From Actinoallomurus liliacearum (GTDB lineage: Bacteria; Actinomycetota; Actinomycetes; Streptosporangiales; Streptosporangiaceae), in the NCBI RefSeq assembly GCF_039542035.1, contig NZ_BAABHJ010000012.1, positions 263,527-327,526 of the forward strand: DNA of 64,000 nt. Reading direction: 5' to 3'. A program made the translations under genes and the position numbers. Within the stretch, counting starts at the first letter, position 1. Each line of letters begins with the position of its first letter. The notes beneath the pieces were generated by a model, which saw only the letters and a program-made list of their open reading frames with translations, was not told where the DNA came from and did not search any database. Positions 1 through 9,028 of the stretch are shown here, piece after piece.

Positions 1-602
1 ACGACGCGAACCTCGGCGCGCTCGCCGAATGGACCTTCGGCGCCGGCCAGGGCGCGGACGACCTGATCTACGTGATGCTGTCCGACGGCGTCGGCGCGGG
101 GCTGATCCTGGGAGGCGAGCTCTATGAGGGGGCCACCGGATCGGCCGGCGAGCTCGGGCACATTCCCGTCCTCGACGGCGGGTACGTCTGCCGATGCGGC
201 AACCGGGGCTGCCTCGAGACGGTGGTCGGCCTGCGCGCGCTCACCTCCGCCTTCACGCACACGCGCGGACCGGACACCACCATCGCCGACGTCGTGGCGC
301 TCCTCGCGGCCGACGACCCCGGTGCGCGGCGGGTCACCACCGACGCCGGACGCATGGTCGGCCGCGCCCTGGTCGGCATCTGCGCCATGCTCGAACCGCG
401 GCGGGTGGTCATCGGCGGCGAGGTCGCGGCGGTCGGCCGGCCTCTGCTGGAGGGCGTCCGCGACATGCTCACCCGGCAACTGCCTCCGCCGATCGGCCAG
501 GAGGTCACCGTCACCGCCGGCCGCCTCGGCGATCGCGCCGAGGCGCTGGGCGCCATCGCGCTCGCCACCCAGAGCACGTCCGCGCACCTGCTCGCGCGAT
601 GA
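1..602 (+). CDS. ROK family protein, C-terminal part (5' end outside window)
   Basis: The reading frame is open from the window edge (first full codon at 3) and stops at 600-602. The visible part begins DANLGALAEW and continues with a glycine-rich GVGAGLILGG stretch and the ROK zinc motif CRCGNRGCLE, so this is the sugar-kinase-fold half of a ROK (repressor/ORF/kinase) protein. The C-terminal ...RRVVIGGEVAAVG stretch is the usual ROK end. Any N-terminal winged helix would lie upstream, so whether this is a transcription factor or a sugar kinase cannot be decided here. The gene ends 85 bp before a 2-hydroxyacid dehydrogenase on the same strand, which has its own strong ribosome site. Confidence 0.85.
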   Translation, partial: DANLGALAEWTFGAGQGADDLIYVMLSDGVGAGLILGGELYEGATGSAGELGHIPVLDGGYVCRCGNRGCLETVVGLRALTSAFTHTRGPDTTIADVVALLAADDPGARRVTTDAGRMVGRALVGICAMLEPRRVVIGGEVAAVGRPLLEGVRDMLTRQLPPPIGQEVTVTAGRLGDRAEALGAIALATQSTSAHLLAR

Positions 603-687
603 CCGCCGGGTTCCGGCGGGACGGCCCGGATCCGGCCGCGCCGGAGCGGCCTCTACGATCGATCTGGACGGTCAGGAGGTCGGCAGG

Positions 688-1596
688 ATGAAGGTCTGGG
701 TCCCGGACAAGGAGATGGCGGAGGCGCTGGCGGACGTCGCCGGAGCGGAGGTCGACGTCTACCCGGGCGGAGACGATCTTCCCGGTGATCCGGCCGAGGT
801 GGAGTTCTACGTCCCGCCGTTCGTCCCGACGCCGCAGAGCCGCACGATCCTGGCCCGGATGCGCGGGCTGAAGGTCCTCCAGCTTCAGACCGCGGGCGTG
901 GACGCCTTCCGGCCGCACGTTCCGCCCGGCGCCGTGCTGTGCAACGGCCGGGGCGTGCACGACGCGAGCACCGCGGAGTGGACGGTCGGGGCCATCCTCG
1001 CCGCGCAGCACGACTTCCCGCGCTTCGCGGCCGCCCAGCGGGAGGGCCGCTGGGACTGGCACATGACCGACGCGCTCGCCGACCGCACGGTGCTGATCGT
1101 CGGGTACGGCTCGGTGGGCGCGGCGATCGAGCGGCGTCTGCTCCCGTTCGAGACCGAGGTCGTCCGGGTGGCCCGGACGCCGCGAGAGGGCGTCCACCCG
1201 GTGGGCGCGCTGCCGGAGCTGCTGCCTCAGGCCGACGTCGTCGTGCTGATCGTGCCGTTCACCGCGGAGACCACCGGTCTGGCCGACGCGGGGTTCCTCG
1301 CGCGGATGAAGGACGGCGCCCTGCTCGTGAACGCTGCCCGCGGACCCGTGGTCGACACCGACGCGCTGGTCGCGGAGGCGTCCCGGGGGCGGCTGCGCGC
1401 CGTGCTCGACGTCACCGACCCGGAGCCCCTGCCCGCCGGTCACCCCCTCTGGTCCGCGCCGGGCGTCTTCATCACCCCGCACGTCGGGGGCTCGACGCCG
1501 GCCTCGCGGCGGCGCGCCGTCGCCTTGGTGCGCCGACAGCTGGAACGTCGCGTAGGGGGCGAACCTCTACATAATGTGATAACTGGGTCCTACTAA
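688..1596 (+). CDS. D-isomer-specific 2-hydroxyacid dehydrogenase
   Basis: This 302-aa cytosolic NAD(P)-dependent oxidoreductase would interconvert a 2-keto acid and a D-2-hydroxy acid; the substrate cannot be read from sequence. The Rossmann motif GYGSVG lies near residue 137. The catalytic Arg is in NAARGPVVD, the acidic partner in the VTDPEPLP segment, and the catalytic His in ITPHVGG near the C-terminus. Length is slightly short but normal for this subfamily. The ATG at 688 is chosen because AGGAGG lies just upstream; an open frame reaching back to 124 overlaps the ROK gene in another frame and is a shadow. It is distinct from the serA gene at 23599, which has a long C-terminal extension. 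Confidence 0.88.
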   Translation: MKVWVPDKEMAEALADVAGAEVDVYPGGDDLPGDPAEVEFYVPPFVPTPQSRTILARMRGLKVLQLQTAGVDAFRPHVPPGAVLCNGRGVHDASTAEWTVGAILAAQHDFPRFAAAQREGRWDWHMTDALADRTVLIVGYGSVGAAIERRLLPFETEVVRVARTPREGVHPVGALPELLPQADVVVLIVPFTAETTGLADAGFLARMKDGALLVNAARGPVVDTDALVAEASRGRLRAVLDVTDPEPLPAGHPLWSAPGVFITPHVGGSTPASRRRAVALVRRQLERRVGGEPLHNVITGSY

Positions 1597-2040
1597 TCTG
1601 GTAAAGGCTTCTGTCCAGTGGTTTTGCCGTTCCGAACGGAATTCGGACCGGGGCTTTGCCGATCGGGGGCGATCGCAGCGTGAAAGCGCCCCGAAGCGCT
1701 CGGTGTCCGATTACGCAACGTCGCGAGTTGTCGCCGGGTGGACGCCCAGCCTCAATCGCTCCGTGACCTACGGACCGTACATTGAGTATCGAGGCTGACC
1801 AGAGTGACCGCCGCGTGGACGCTGCCGGAGATCCCGACGCGTCCGCGTTCGGTGCGATCCACCCGGTGGCGTCCCACCCGTGGGCCGTCACCCGTACCGG
1901 ATGACACGGCATTCGACAGGCAGGTATACGCCACACCTGAGACGGCCTGGTGCCGTCGCCCGAAAAGTCATGCGTTCGGTACCCGGCGCGCGCTGTGCTC
2001 CGGAACAATCTGATCAAGAAACTTAGAGAGCGAGTAAGTG
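1597..2040. other. 444-bp intergenic region with a 13-bp palindrome
   Basis: No convincing gene. Small ORFs here lack ribosome sites and recognisable content. A 13-bp palindrome (CCGTTC-C-GAACGG) lies at 1627-1639, a possible regulator site. A polypurine stretch (agagagcgagtaag) precedes the start of the GGDEF-EAL gene. The region probably carries that gene's promoter, but no confident -35/-10 pair was found. Confidence 0.4.
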
Positions 2041-4749
2041 ATGACCGGCGATCGGACGGAGCGGCGACGCTGGGGGATTCCGGCGGCCGCGCGGCCGTTC
2101 TACCCGGTGTTCGCGCTCGCCGTCGTCCACGCGATCGCCTTCCTGGCCGGCCGGGGGATCGACGGCGCCTGGCTCAGCGCCTGGGCGGCGGCGACCGCGG
2201 CCACCTCCCTCATGTTCGCGATGCGGCGGACGCCGCAGACCCCCGCGGGGAAGGTCGACCGGGACACCTGGCGCTGGTTCGGCCTGGCGGGGATGGCCTG
2301 GTCCGCCGGCGCGGCGGTCCAGGCGATCTCGCGGATCGTCTTCAGCCGGTCCGCGGTGGCGGTCTCCCCGGCGGACCTGTTCTTCCTGATCGCCCTGGGC
2401 ACGATGACGGCGGGGTTCGTCATGCCCATAGGCCTGCCCCGCAGCGCCCGCCCCTGGCTGCGCTACCTCGCCGACACGTACGTCTGCGCCTGCGCGCTGT
2501 TCGTCGTCGCCTGGGTGGCGGTGTTCGACCGGCTCTACCGGATGTCCGGGGAGGGCTGGGCGCAGTTCCTCATCGAACTCCGCTATCCACTGCTGGACGC
2601 CGTGCTGGTCTGCGGGCTGCTGCCGATGGCGGTCGGCGCGCTGCGCGGGCACCGCCGCTCGGCCATGGTCGCCTACGGCGCCCTGGCCATCCTCACCGCG
2701 GCCGACGTCCTGTACGTCGTCGGCCGGCTCAACGGCCGCGGACCGTACGGCACCACCGCCGACCTGGCGCACCTGGCCGGACTGCTCCTCCTCGGCGCGG
2801 CCCCGTGGATCCTGCGCGGGGGCCACGGTGAGGCGACCCGGCGACGGCTGGTCGGGCCCGGACTCGCGCCGAGCGCCACGGCCGCCGCCGCGGCGATCTT
2901 CGTGGCCGGGCACACGCTGACCGGCGCGCACGGCCTTCGGCCGGTCGTCCCGATCATCGCCGGCTCCGCCGTCCTCGTCGTCCTCGCCCGGCTCGGCGAG
3001 CTCGTCCACGACAACGACCGGCTGCGGCACGCCGCCCGGACCAGTGAGAAGCACTTCCGGGCGCTCACCGAGAGCATCAACGACGTCGTGGTCATCTGCG
3101 GGCTCGACGGCGTCATCGAGTACGTCAGCGCGGGGGCCCAGCCGTCGTACCACTACACGGCCGAGGACCTGCTCGGCCGGTCGGTGACCGACGTCATCCA
3201 CCCCGAGGACCTGCCCAGGGTGGTGGCGGCGGTCCGCCGGCTGTTCCGCGAGAAGAGCGACGAGGTCGTCCGCCTCGCCTGCCGGGTCCGCGCCGCCGAC
3301 GGGACCTGGCTGCCCACCGAGTCCACGATCTGCCGGTACGGCTCGTCGGGCGGCGGATCCGCGGACCGGCTCCTGGTCACCGTGCGGGACTTCAGCGAGC
3401 AGGCCGCGCTGCAGCGGCAGGTCACCCATCTGACGTTCCACGACGGGCTCACCGGCCTGCCGAACCGCGCCTACTTCGAAGAACGCGCCCGCGAGGTGGT
3501 GGACCGCTCCCAGGGCACGGTCGCGGTGATCTTCGTGGACCTCGACGGTTTCACCGCCGTCAACGACTCGATCGGCCACGCCGGCGGGGACCAGGTGCTG
3601 GCGCAGGCCGCCCGCCGGTTGCGGGCCGGCGTCCTGGCCGACGACACCGTGGCCCGCTGGGGGAGCGACGAGTTCGCCGTGCTCGTGGAGAGCGCCACCG
3701 AGGTGCAGACCGTCGTCGACCTCGGCGAGCGGATCGTCCGGACGCTGGCGAGCGAGCCGTACCGCGTCGGCGACCGCAGCATCGTGCTCACCGCCAGCGT
3801 CGGCGTCGCCTTCACCGAGGACGGCATCGGCGGCCTCGAACTGATCCGCAACGCCGACGTGGCGCTGTCCCGGGCCAAGGACCTCGGCGGGGGGCGGGTC
3901 GAGGTGTTCGCCGCCAAGATGCACGCCGACGTCGTACGCCGGCTCGAGCTCGGCGGCGAGCTGCAGCGCGCCCTCACCGAGCAGCAGTTCACGGTGGAGT
4001 TCCAGCCGGTCGTCGAGCTCGGCACGTCGCGGGTCACGGGCGTCGAGGCGCTGGTGCGGTGGTGGCGCGACGGGGAGTTCGTGCCGCCTGAGGAGTTCAT
4101 CGGCACCGCCGAGGAGTCGGGCCTGATGATCCCGCTCGGCAACTGGGTGCTGCGCGAGGCGTGCTGCCAGGTGGCCCGCTGGCGCGCGTCCGGCTGGGAC
4201 ATCGGGCTGTCGATCAACCTCCGTCCCCGGGAGATCGCCGCGCCGCGGTTCGTCGAGTCGGTGGCGACCGCGCTCGACGACAGCGGCCTGTGCCCCGAGA
4301 TGCTCACCCTCGAGGTCGAGGAGGAGGTCCTGGTCGACGGCGGCGACGAGCTGATCGCCCGGCTGTCCGCGCTGCGCGACCTCGGCGTGCGGCTGGCCAT
4401 CGACGACTTCGGCACCGGTTACGCCTCGCTGGCCTTCCTCCGGCAGTTGCCGGTCGACGTGATCAAGATCGACCCGTCGTTCGTCGCCGGCCTCGGCCGG
4501 GACGAGACCCTGACGCTCCTGACCCGCACGATCGTCCGGGTCGGCCGTGATCTCGGGCTGAGCGTCGTGGCCGAGGGCATCGAGCGACCCGAACAGCTCG
4601 AACTCCTCAAGGAGATGGGCTGCCCGCGCGGTCAGGGCTTCCTGGTCGCCCGCCCGATGGCGGCCCAGGGGGTCGAGGCGCTCGTGCGCACCAACCCGCG
4701 CGGCGAGGCGTCCATCCCCCTGCACGGCTCGGCGCTCTCCGCCGGCTGA
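2041..4749 (+). CDS. Membrane PAS-GGDEF-EAL protein (cyclic di-GMP turnover)
   Basis: 902 aa. About the first 320 residues form a multi-helix membrane sensor. A PAS domain follows (about 335-460), then GGDEF (about 465-625) and EAL (about 640-880). The GGDEF signature reads GSDEF at residues 541-545, with Ser at the second Gly, so cyclase activity is doubtful. The EAL domain looks complete: EAL at 669-671, DDFGTG beginning at 788, IKID, and VVAEGIE with QGFLVARP. The most likely net activity is c-di-GMP phosphodiesterase, with GGDEF as a GTP-binding regulatory module; that is inference. In actinomycetes c-di-GMP controls development through BldD. The ATG at 2041 directly follows an in-frame GTG at 2038; either could initiate. 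The last codons are part of a short direct repeat. Confidence 0.92.
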   Translation: MTGDRTERRRWGIPAAARPFYPVFALAVVHAIAFLAGRGIDGAWLSAWAAATAATSLMFAMRRTPQTPAGKVDRDTWRWFGLAGMAWSAGAAVQAISRIVFSRSAVAVSPADLFFLIALGTMTAGFVMPIGLPRSARPWLRYLADTYVCACALFVVAWVAVFDRLYRMSGEGWAQFLIELRYPLLDAVLVCGLLPMAVGALRGHRRSAMVAYGALAILTAADVLYVVGRLNGRGPYGTTADLAHLAGLLLLGAAPWILRGGHGEATRRRLVGPGLAPSATAAAAAIFVAGHTLTGAHGLRPVVPIIAGSAVLVVLARLGELVHDNDRLRHAARTSEKHFRALTESINDVVVICGLDGVIEYVSAGAQPSYHYTAEDLLGRSVTDVIHPEDLPRVVAAVRRLFREKSDEVVRLACRVRAADGTWLPTESTICRYGSSGGGSADRLLVTVRDFSEQAALQRQVTHLTFHDGLTGLPNRAYFEERAREVVDRSQGTVAVIFVDLDGFTAVNDSIGHAGGDQVLAQAARRLRAGVLADDTVARWGSDEFAVLVESATEVQTVVDLGERIVRTLASEPYRVGDRSIVLTASVGVAFTEDGIGGLELIRNADVALSRAKDLGGGRVEVFAAKMHADVVRRLELGGELQRALTEQQFTVEFQPVVELGTSRVTGVEALVRWWRDGEFVPPEEFIGTAEESGLMIPLGNWVLREACCQVARWRASGWDIGLSINLRPREIAAPRFVESVATALDDSGLCPEMLTLEVEEEVLVDGGDELIARLSALRDLGVRLAIDDFGTGYASLAFLRQLPVDVIKIDPSFVAGLGRDETLTLLTRTIVRVGRDLGLSVVAEGIERPEQLELLKEMGCPRGQGFLVARPMAAQGVEALVRTNPRGEASIPLHGSALSAG

Positions 4750-4775
4750 CCGACCCGCGCGGCGAGGCGTCCATC
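4690..4775. repeat. 27-bp direct repeat at the 3' end of the GGDEF-EAL gene
   Basis: Positions 4690-4716 and 4749-4775 match at 26 of 27 bases (core cccgcgcggcgaggcgtcc). The first copy is inside the last codons of the GGDEF-EAL gene and the second begins at its stop codon, so the present stop may have arisen by a local duplication. Confidence 0.75.
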
Positions 4776-4795
4776 TGGGCGGACCTGTACGCCGT

Positions 4796-4816
4796 GCCCG
4801 GCCTCCGGGGCCGGGC
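4796..4816. terminator. Hairpin between convergent genes
   Basis: An 8-bp perfect stem (GCCCGGCC/GGCCGGGC) with a 5-nt loop lies between the GGDEF-EAL gene and the oppositely oriented monooxygenase. There is no T tract, so this is a candidate actinomycete U-less terminator usable from both sides. Confidence 0.5.
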
Positions 4817-4836
4817 GGACCGCAGCGCGCGGGCGG

Positions 4837-6402
4837 TCAGGAGCGGTGGGCCGGGAGCATCATGGCCCGGCGCACGGCGTCGGCGCTCTCCCCGGACCGG
4901 ACACGGGTGGCCACGTAGCCGTCCGGGCGGATCAGGACGAGTTCGTCCTCGCCGACGCCGTAGATCTTGCGGGCGAGGCCGTCGGCGTCGACGACCGCGC
5001 CCGGACGGGCCGCCGTGGAGCCGGTGGTCACCCGGTAGGTGCGCAGCGGAACGCCCGAAGCGGCCGTGTTCCGGAACTTCGGATGCGCGTCGCCGAAGGA
5101 CAGCAGCGTCCAGTGCGGGCCGCGCAGCAGGTCGAACAGCCGGATCCGGTCGCCCGTCGCGGCGTCCAGGCAGGTCGCGTCGGGCGCCCGGTCGCCGGCT
5201 CGTACACCGTCGGCGCGGTGCTGCGCGTGGTGGGAGAGCGGGCTGTCCGGGTAGGCGATGGTGAGGCCGGTGGTGAAGTCGCCGGTGAGACCTCGCTGGG
5301 CGGTCGAGCCGTCGCCGTCGGCGGCGGCGCTCATCACCGCGTGCAGGCGTGCGGTGCTGTCGCCCAGGACGGCCTGCGCGACGGGGCGCCGCTCCTGCTC
5401 GTAGGTGTCCAGCAGTGCGGCGTCGGCGCCATCGAGGACTGCCGCGAGCTTCCAGCCCAGGTTGTAGGCGTCCTGGATCCCGGTGTTCATGCCCTGCCCA
5501 CCGGCGGGGGAGTGGATGTGCGCCGCGTCCCCGGCGAGGAAGACCCGGCCGACGCGGTATCGATCGGCCAGGCAGACGTTGATCTTGTAGAGCGAGAGCC
5601 AGTCCGCGTCCTGAAGCTCGACGTCCGGGACGCCCGCGCGTTCGGCGAAGATCCGGCGGAACAGCTCGAGCGATGGTGCGGCGGGCTCGGCCTCGTCGGC
5701 GGGGATCGACGCCTGGAACTGCCAGATGTCGGTGCCGGGCAACGGGAACAGGGACAGGATCCCGTGCTCGGGGCTCATCCACAGGTGCTGGCAGTGCCGG
5801 TCCAGGCCGTCGACGCGCACGTCCCCGAGGTGCCAGCGCTGGTCGGGGTAGGAGGTGCCCTCCAGCGCGACGCCGATCTCCTGGCGCACGGTGCTGCGGC
5901 CCCCGTCGCACCCCACGACGTATCGCGCGCGGATCTCGCCGGTGCCCGCCGCCGTCCGAACCTCTACGGTCACGCCGTCGTCGTCCTGCCGGAGCCCGGT
6001 CACGGCGGCCCCCCACTCCACCGTGCCGCCGAGGTCGGTCAGCCGGTCCCGGAGGATCGCCTCGAACCGCGGCTGGGAGAGCCAGACCGGAGCGTACGGG
6101 ACGCCGGGCGCCGTCATGCCCACGGCGGCCTCCACGGCCTCGGAGACGACACGGTCGCGGTCGTAGTGGCGCGTGGGGACGTGGACGATTCCCTCCTCCA
6201 GGACGCGGTCGATGACGCCCAGGTCGTCCGCGACCTCGAGCGCGCGCGGCTGGATGGTCTTGGCCCGGGAGGCGGTGCTGGGCCGGTCCGCTCCGTCGAT
6301 GACGCGGAATGATGTGCCCCGCCGGGCGAGGTCGCAGGCCAGGGTGAGGCCGGTGGGCCCGGCGCCGATGATCAGAACCTCGGTGGTGCTGTGCTCGTTC
6401 AT
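4837..6402 (-). CDS. FAD-dependent aromatic monooxygenase (PheA/TfdB type)
   Basis: 521-aa class A flavoprotein monooxygenase that would hydroxylate an aromatic or polyketide substrate with NAD(P)H and O2. It has the N-terminal FAD motif GAGPTG (13-18), the CDGGRS DG-motif in the middle, and the second FAD motif LAGDAAHIHSPAGGQG near residue 290, followed by a C-terminal thioredoxin-like domain as in phenol hydroxylase and rifampicin or tetracycline monooxygenases. It is divergent from a MarR gene, and matching palindromes lie by each start, so it is probably de-repressed by a MarR ligand such as a phenolic compound or antibiotic. Substrate unknown; a detoxification role is likely from context. 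One palindrome (6414-6424) sits only 12 bp upstream of the start codon. Confidence 0.9.
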   Translation of the reverse strand: MNEHSTTEVLIIGAGPTGLTLACDLARRGTSFRVIDGADRPSTASRAKTIQPRALEVADDLGVIDRVLEEGIVHVPTRHYDRDRVVSEAVEAAVGMTAPGVPYAPVWLSQPRFEAILRDRLTDLGGTVEWGAAVTGLRQDDDGVTVEVRTAAGTGEIRARYVVGCDGGRSTVRQEIGVALEGTSYPDQRWHLGDVRVDGLDRHCQHLWMSPEHGILSLFPLPGTDIWQFQASIPADEAEPAAPSLELFRRIFAERAGVPDVELQDADWLSLYKINVCLADRYRVGRVFLAGDAAHIHSPAGGQGMNTGIQDAYNLGWKLAAVLDGADAALLDTYEQERRPVAQAVLGDSTARLHAVMSAAADGDGSTAQRGLTGDFTTGLTIAYPDSPLSHHAQHRADGVRAGDRAPDATCLDAATGDRIRLFDLLRGPHWTLLSFGDAHPKFRNTAASGVPLRTYRVTTGSTAARPGAVVDADGLARKIYGVGEDELVLIRPDGYVATRVRSGESADAVRRAMMLPAHRS

Positions 6403-6413
6403 GACACTCCCTG

Positions 6414-6424
6414 CCTAACTTAGG
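6414..6424. promoter_or_regulatory. Probable MarR operator 1 (monooxygenase side)
   Basis: CCTAA-C-TTAGG is a perfect 11-bp palindrome, 12 bp upstream of the monooxygenase start. The right half plus flank (TTAGGTATC) is identical to the right half of the second site at 6482-6498. Confidence 0.75.
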
Positions 6425-6481
6425 TATCCTTTTGATGGTTAAGCGGGACCCTGAGGGGGCTCGCGGCGATGAGAGAAAGAT

Positions 6482-6498
6482 ATACCTAAGTTAGGTAT
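6482..6498. promoter_or_regulatory. Probable MarR operator 2 (marR side)
   Basis: ATACCTAA-G-TTAGGTAT is a perfect 17-bp palindrome 18 bp upstream of the MarR start. It shares the CCTAANTTAGG core with the site at 6414. Centres are 71 bp apart, so one dimer probably sits at each divergent start. Confidence 0.82.
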
Positions 6499-6516
6499 CT
6501 ATCAAGGAGAGTGCGC

Positions 6517-7005
6517 ATGACGGTCGAAAGCGACGCGTTGACCGGGCTGTTGCCTCGCATGACACGCCTCAGTGCCACGCTCAGCCGCGGACAGCTCTTC
6601 GAGCACGCCACCGCGGCCGCGGGGCTGGCACTCGACCGGCCCGCCGTGACCATCCTGCTCGTACTCCACATGGCCGACCGGCCCTTGCGCGTGGGGGAGA
6701 TCGCGGCGCGCATGCAGGTCGTCGGTCCGCATGTCACGAGGCAGCTGCAGGGTCTCGAACGGGAAGGGCTCGTGGAGCGTTTGGCCGACCCCGACGATCA
6801 GAGGGCCCGCCTCATTACGCTTACGGAACCGGGCCGAGAGCGCATCAGCGGCTACCTGCGGGTGGTGAACGGCTGGTTCGCCGACGCCCTGTCCGACTGG
6901 TCCGACGAGGACCAACGGGACCTCGTCCGGCTGTTCGGCCGCATGGTCGACGACCTGTCGGCCCACCTTGACGCCGTCGTCGGCAAGGGGGGCGCCGCAG
7001 GGTGA
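6517..7005 (+). CDS. MarR family transcriptional regulator
   Basis: 162-aa winged-helix repressor. The recognition region is LRVGEIAARMQVVGPHVTRQLQGLEREGLVER followed by the wing DPDDQRARLITLTEPG, the classic MarR signature. The ATG at 6517 is preferred over the in-frame GTG at 6511 because AAGGAGA lies at 6504-6510. Divergent from the FAD monooxygenase with paired palindromes in the gap, it most likely represses both genes and releases DNA on binding an aromatic ligand (inference from MarR-monooxygenase pairs). Confidence 0.92.
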   Translation: MTVESDALTGLLPRMTRLSATLSRGQLFEHATAAAGLALDRPAVTILLVLHMADRPLRVGEIAARMQVVGPHVTRQLQGLEREGLVERLADPDDQRARLITLTEPGRERISGYLRVVNGWFADALSDWSDEDQRDLVRLFGRMVDDLSAHLDAVVGKGGAAG

Positions 7006-7120
7006 GGCGGCGGTCTGGTAGAAATCCTTCGTTCTGATCACGGTTCGCGTAGCTTCTTGTCTGCGTGCGGAGCCTCTGAGATCGTTACGGCGACTTCACC
7101 CCGTAGCGCGGAGGCTGCCG

Positions 7121-9022
7121 ATGAGCCTGCGAGGTCGTACCCTCGTCGCGGCGACCGTGGTCCTGGCCGGTCTTGGAACCGGACAGGCCCATGCCCAGCA
7201 ACACGCCGGTCCTTCTCCCACCACCCGTCAGCAGGTCTACGCCCAGGCGGCGCAGACCTACCACGTCCCCGAGAACCTGCTGCTCGCCGTGTCGTACCTG
7301 GAGTCCCGCTGGGACGCGAACCAGGGACGGCCGAGCACGAGCGGGGGCTTCGGGCCGATGCACCTCGTCGACGGCACGCTCGTCCCGAGCGCCGAGCACC
7401 TCGCAGGCGGCCAGGAAGATCCGCGTGGTGACACCGCGCGCCCGGCCCTGCACCCCACGGCCCCGGCGGCCGCCGGGGCCACGCGGACCGCCCAGACGCT
7501 GCAGGAGGCGGCCCGGATCACCGGGGACTCGCCGAACGTGCTGCGCACCGACCCCGCCGCCAACATCCGGGGCGGCGCCGCGCTGCTCGCGCGTTACCAG
7601 CGGGACCTGGGCAGGTCGCTCAGCGCCGACCCGGCCGCCTGGTACGCGGCCACGGTCCGGTACGGCGGCGGCGACTGGTTCGCCGGTCAGGTCTACGACG
7701 TGATCCGTACGGGCGCGTCCCGGACCACCGACGACGGCCAGCGAGTCGCCCTGGCCGCCGACCCGGCCGTACGGACCCAGGCCAAGGCCGCCAACGACCC
7801 CGAGACCGAGTGCCCGAAGGACCTCGGCTGCGAGTGGATCCCGGCGCCGTACCAGCTCCTGGACCCGAACGACCAGACGAACTACGGCAACCACGACCTG
7901 GGTGACCGGCCGAAGAGCCAGAAGATCGACTACATCGTCATCCACGACACCGAGGGCTACTACCCCAACGACGTCCAGATGGTGCAGGACCCGACGTACC
8001 TGGGCTGGAACTACACCGTCCGGTCCGCCGACGGGCACGTGGCCCAGCACCTCAAGGCCAAGGACGTCGGCTGGCAGGCCGGCAACTGGTACATCAACTC
8101 CAAGTCCATCGGCATCGAGCACGAGGGCTTCCTGGCCCAGGGCGGCACCTGGTTCACCGAGGCGATGTACCGCAGCTCGTCCGAGCTGGTGCGCTACCTC
8201 GCCCGGAGGTTCCAGATCCCGCTGGACCGGGCGCACATCATCGGTCACGACAACGTTCCGGGGACCACCCCGAGCGGCGTGTCGGGCATGCACGAGGACC
8301 CCGGCCCGTACTGGGACTGGGCGCACTACTTCGACCTGCTGCACCGGCCGCTGCACGCGACCGCCGGCAAGAACTCCGGCGAGGTGATGATCCTCCCCGA
8401 CTACGACAAGAACGTCGTGCCGTACACCGGCTGCGACAGCAAGAACCCGTCGGCGCTCTGCCCGCCGCACGGCGGCGGCTCGATCATGCTGCGCACCGCG
8501 CCCAGTGACGACGCGCCGCTGGTCAAGGACATCGGCAAGCACCCGACGACCGGCGGGACCGCGACGATGAGCGTGTACGACCACAGCGCCCGCGCGGCCA
8601 CCGGCCAGAAGTACGCCGTGGCGGACCGGCAGGGCGACTGGACGGCGATCTGGTATCTCGGCCAGAAGGCGTGGTTCCACAACCCGGCGCAGCAGCGCAC
8701 GGCCGTGGGCGTCCGCGGCCTGGTCGCCGTGGCCAAGCCGGGCGCGACGTCGGTCCCGGTCTACGGCCGCGCCTACCCGGAGCCGGAGGCCTACCCGGCC
8801 GGCGTGCCCGTCCAGACCATCACGCCCATGCAGTACACCTTCGCCGCGGGACAGGCGTACGCCGTCGTCGGCTCCGAGCGCGGGGAGTACTACTACGCGA
8901 AGAACTTCGACCGCTCGGGCTCGACGGTCGTCAGGGGCAAGCTGAAGTACTACGAGATCCAGTTCGGCCACCGGGTCTACTTCGTCAAGGCGGACGACGT
9001 CGACCTCAAGCCGGTCGGGTAA
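7121..9022 (+). CDS. Secreted peptidoglycan hydrolase: lytic-transglycosylase-like plus N-acetylmuramoyl-L-alanine amidase
   Basis: 633 aa with a Sec signal peptide (hydrophobic core 8-19, likely cleavage after AHA near 25). Residues about 35-200 resemble a soluble lytic transglycosylase: NLLLAVSYLESRWD carries the expected Glu, and GGFGPMHL follows. Residues about 265-410 are an Amidase_2/PGRP domain: IVIHDTEGY holds a zinc His, WNYTVRSADGHVAQHL and SIGIEHEGF follow, and IIGHDNVPG gives the second His. The C-terminal 200 residues are not recognised and may be cell-wall or SH3-like modules. The two cleavage activities in one protein would cut both glycan strands and peptide stems. Start supported by GCGGAGG about 7 bp upstream. 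It ends 6 bp from the convergent LysR gene. Confidence 0.88.
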   Translation: MSLRGRTLVAATVVLAGLGTGQAHAQQHAGPSPTTRQQVYAQAAQTYHVPENLLLAVSYLESRWDANQGRPSTSGGFGPMHLVDGTLVPSAEHLAGGQEDPRGDTARPALHPTAPAAAGATRTAQTLQEAARITGDSPNVLRTDPAANIRGGAALLARYQRDLGRSLSADPAAWYAATVRYGGGDWFAGQVYDVIRTGASRTTDDGQRVALAADPAVRTQAKAANDPETECPKDLGCEWIPAPYQLLDPNDQTNYGNHDLGDRPKSQKIDYIVIHDTEGYYPNDVQMVQDPTYLGWNYTVRSADGHVAQHLKAKDVGWQAGNWYINSKSIGIEHEGFLAQGGTWFTEAMYRSSSELVRYLARRFQIPLDRAHIIGHDNVPGTTPSGVSGMHEDPGPYWDWAHYFDLLHRPLHATAGKNSGEVMILPDYDKNVVPYTGCDSKNPSALCPPHGGGSIMLRTAPSDDAPLVKDIGKHPTTGGTATMSVYDHSARAATGQKYAVADRQGDWTAIWYLGQKAWFHNPAQQRTAVGVRGLVAVAKPGATSVPVYGRAYPEPEAYPAGVPVQTITPMQYTFAAGQAYAVVGSERGEYYYAKNFDRSGSTVVRGKLKYYEIQFGHRVYFVKADDVDLKPVG

Positions 9023-9028
9023 CGGTCC

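Noticed and set aside
1804..2013. 69-codon ORF in the gap before the GGDEF-EAL gene
   Set aside because: No ribosome site, no family features; the region looks regulatory.
2023..4725. 900-aa minus-strand ORF opposite the GGDEF-EAL gene
   Set aside because: Antisense shadow of a high-GC gene; composition is low-complexity Arg/Asp/Gly-rich without motifs.
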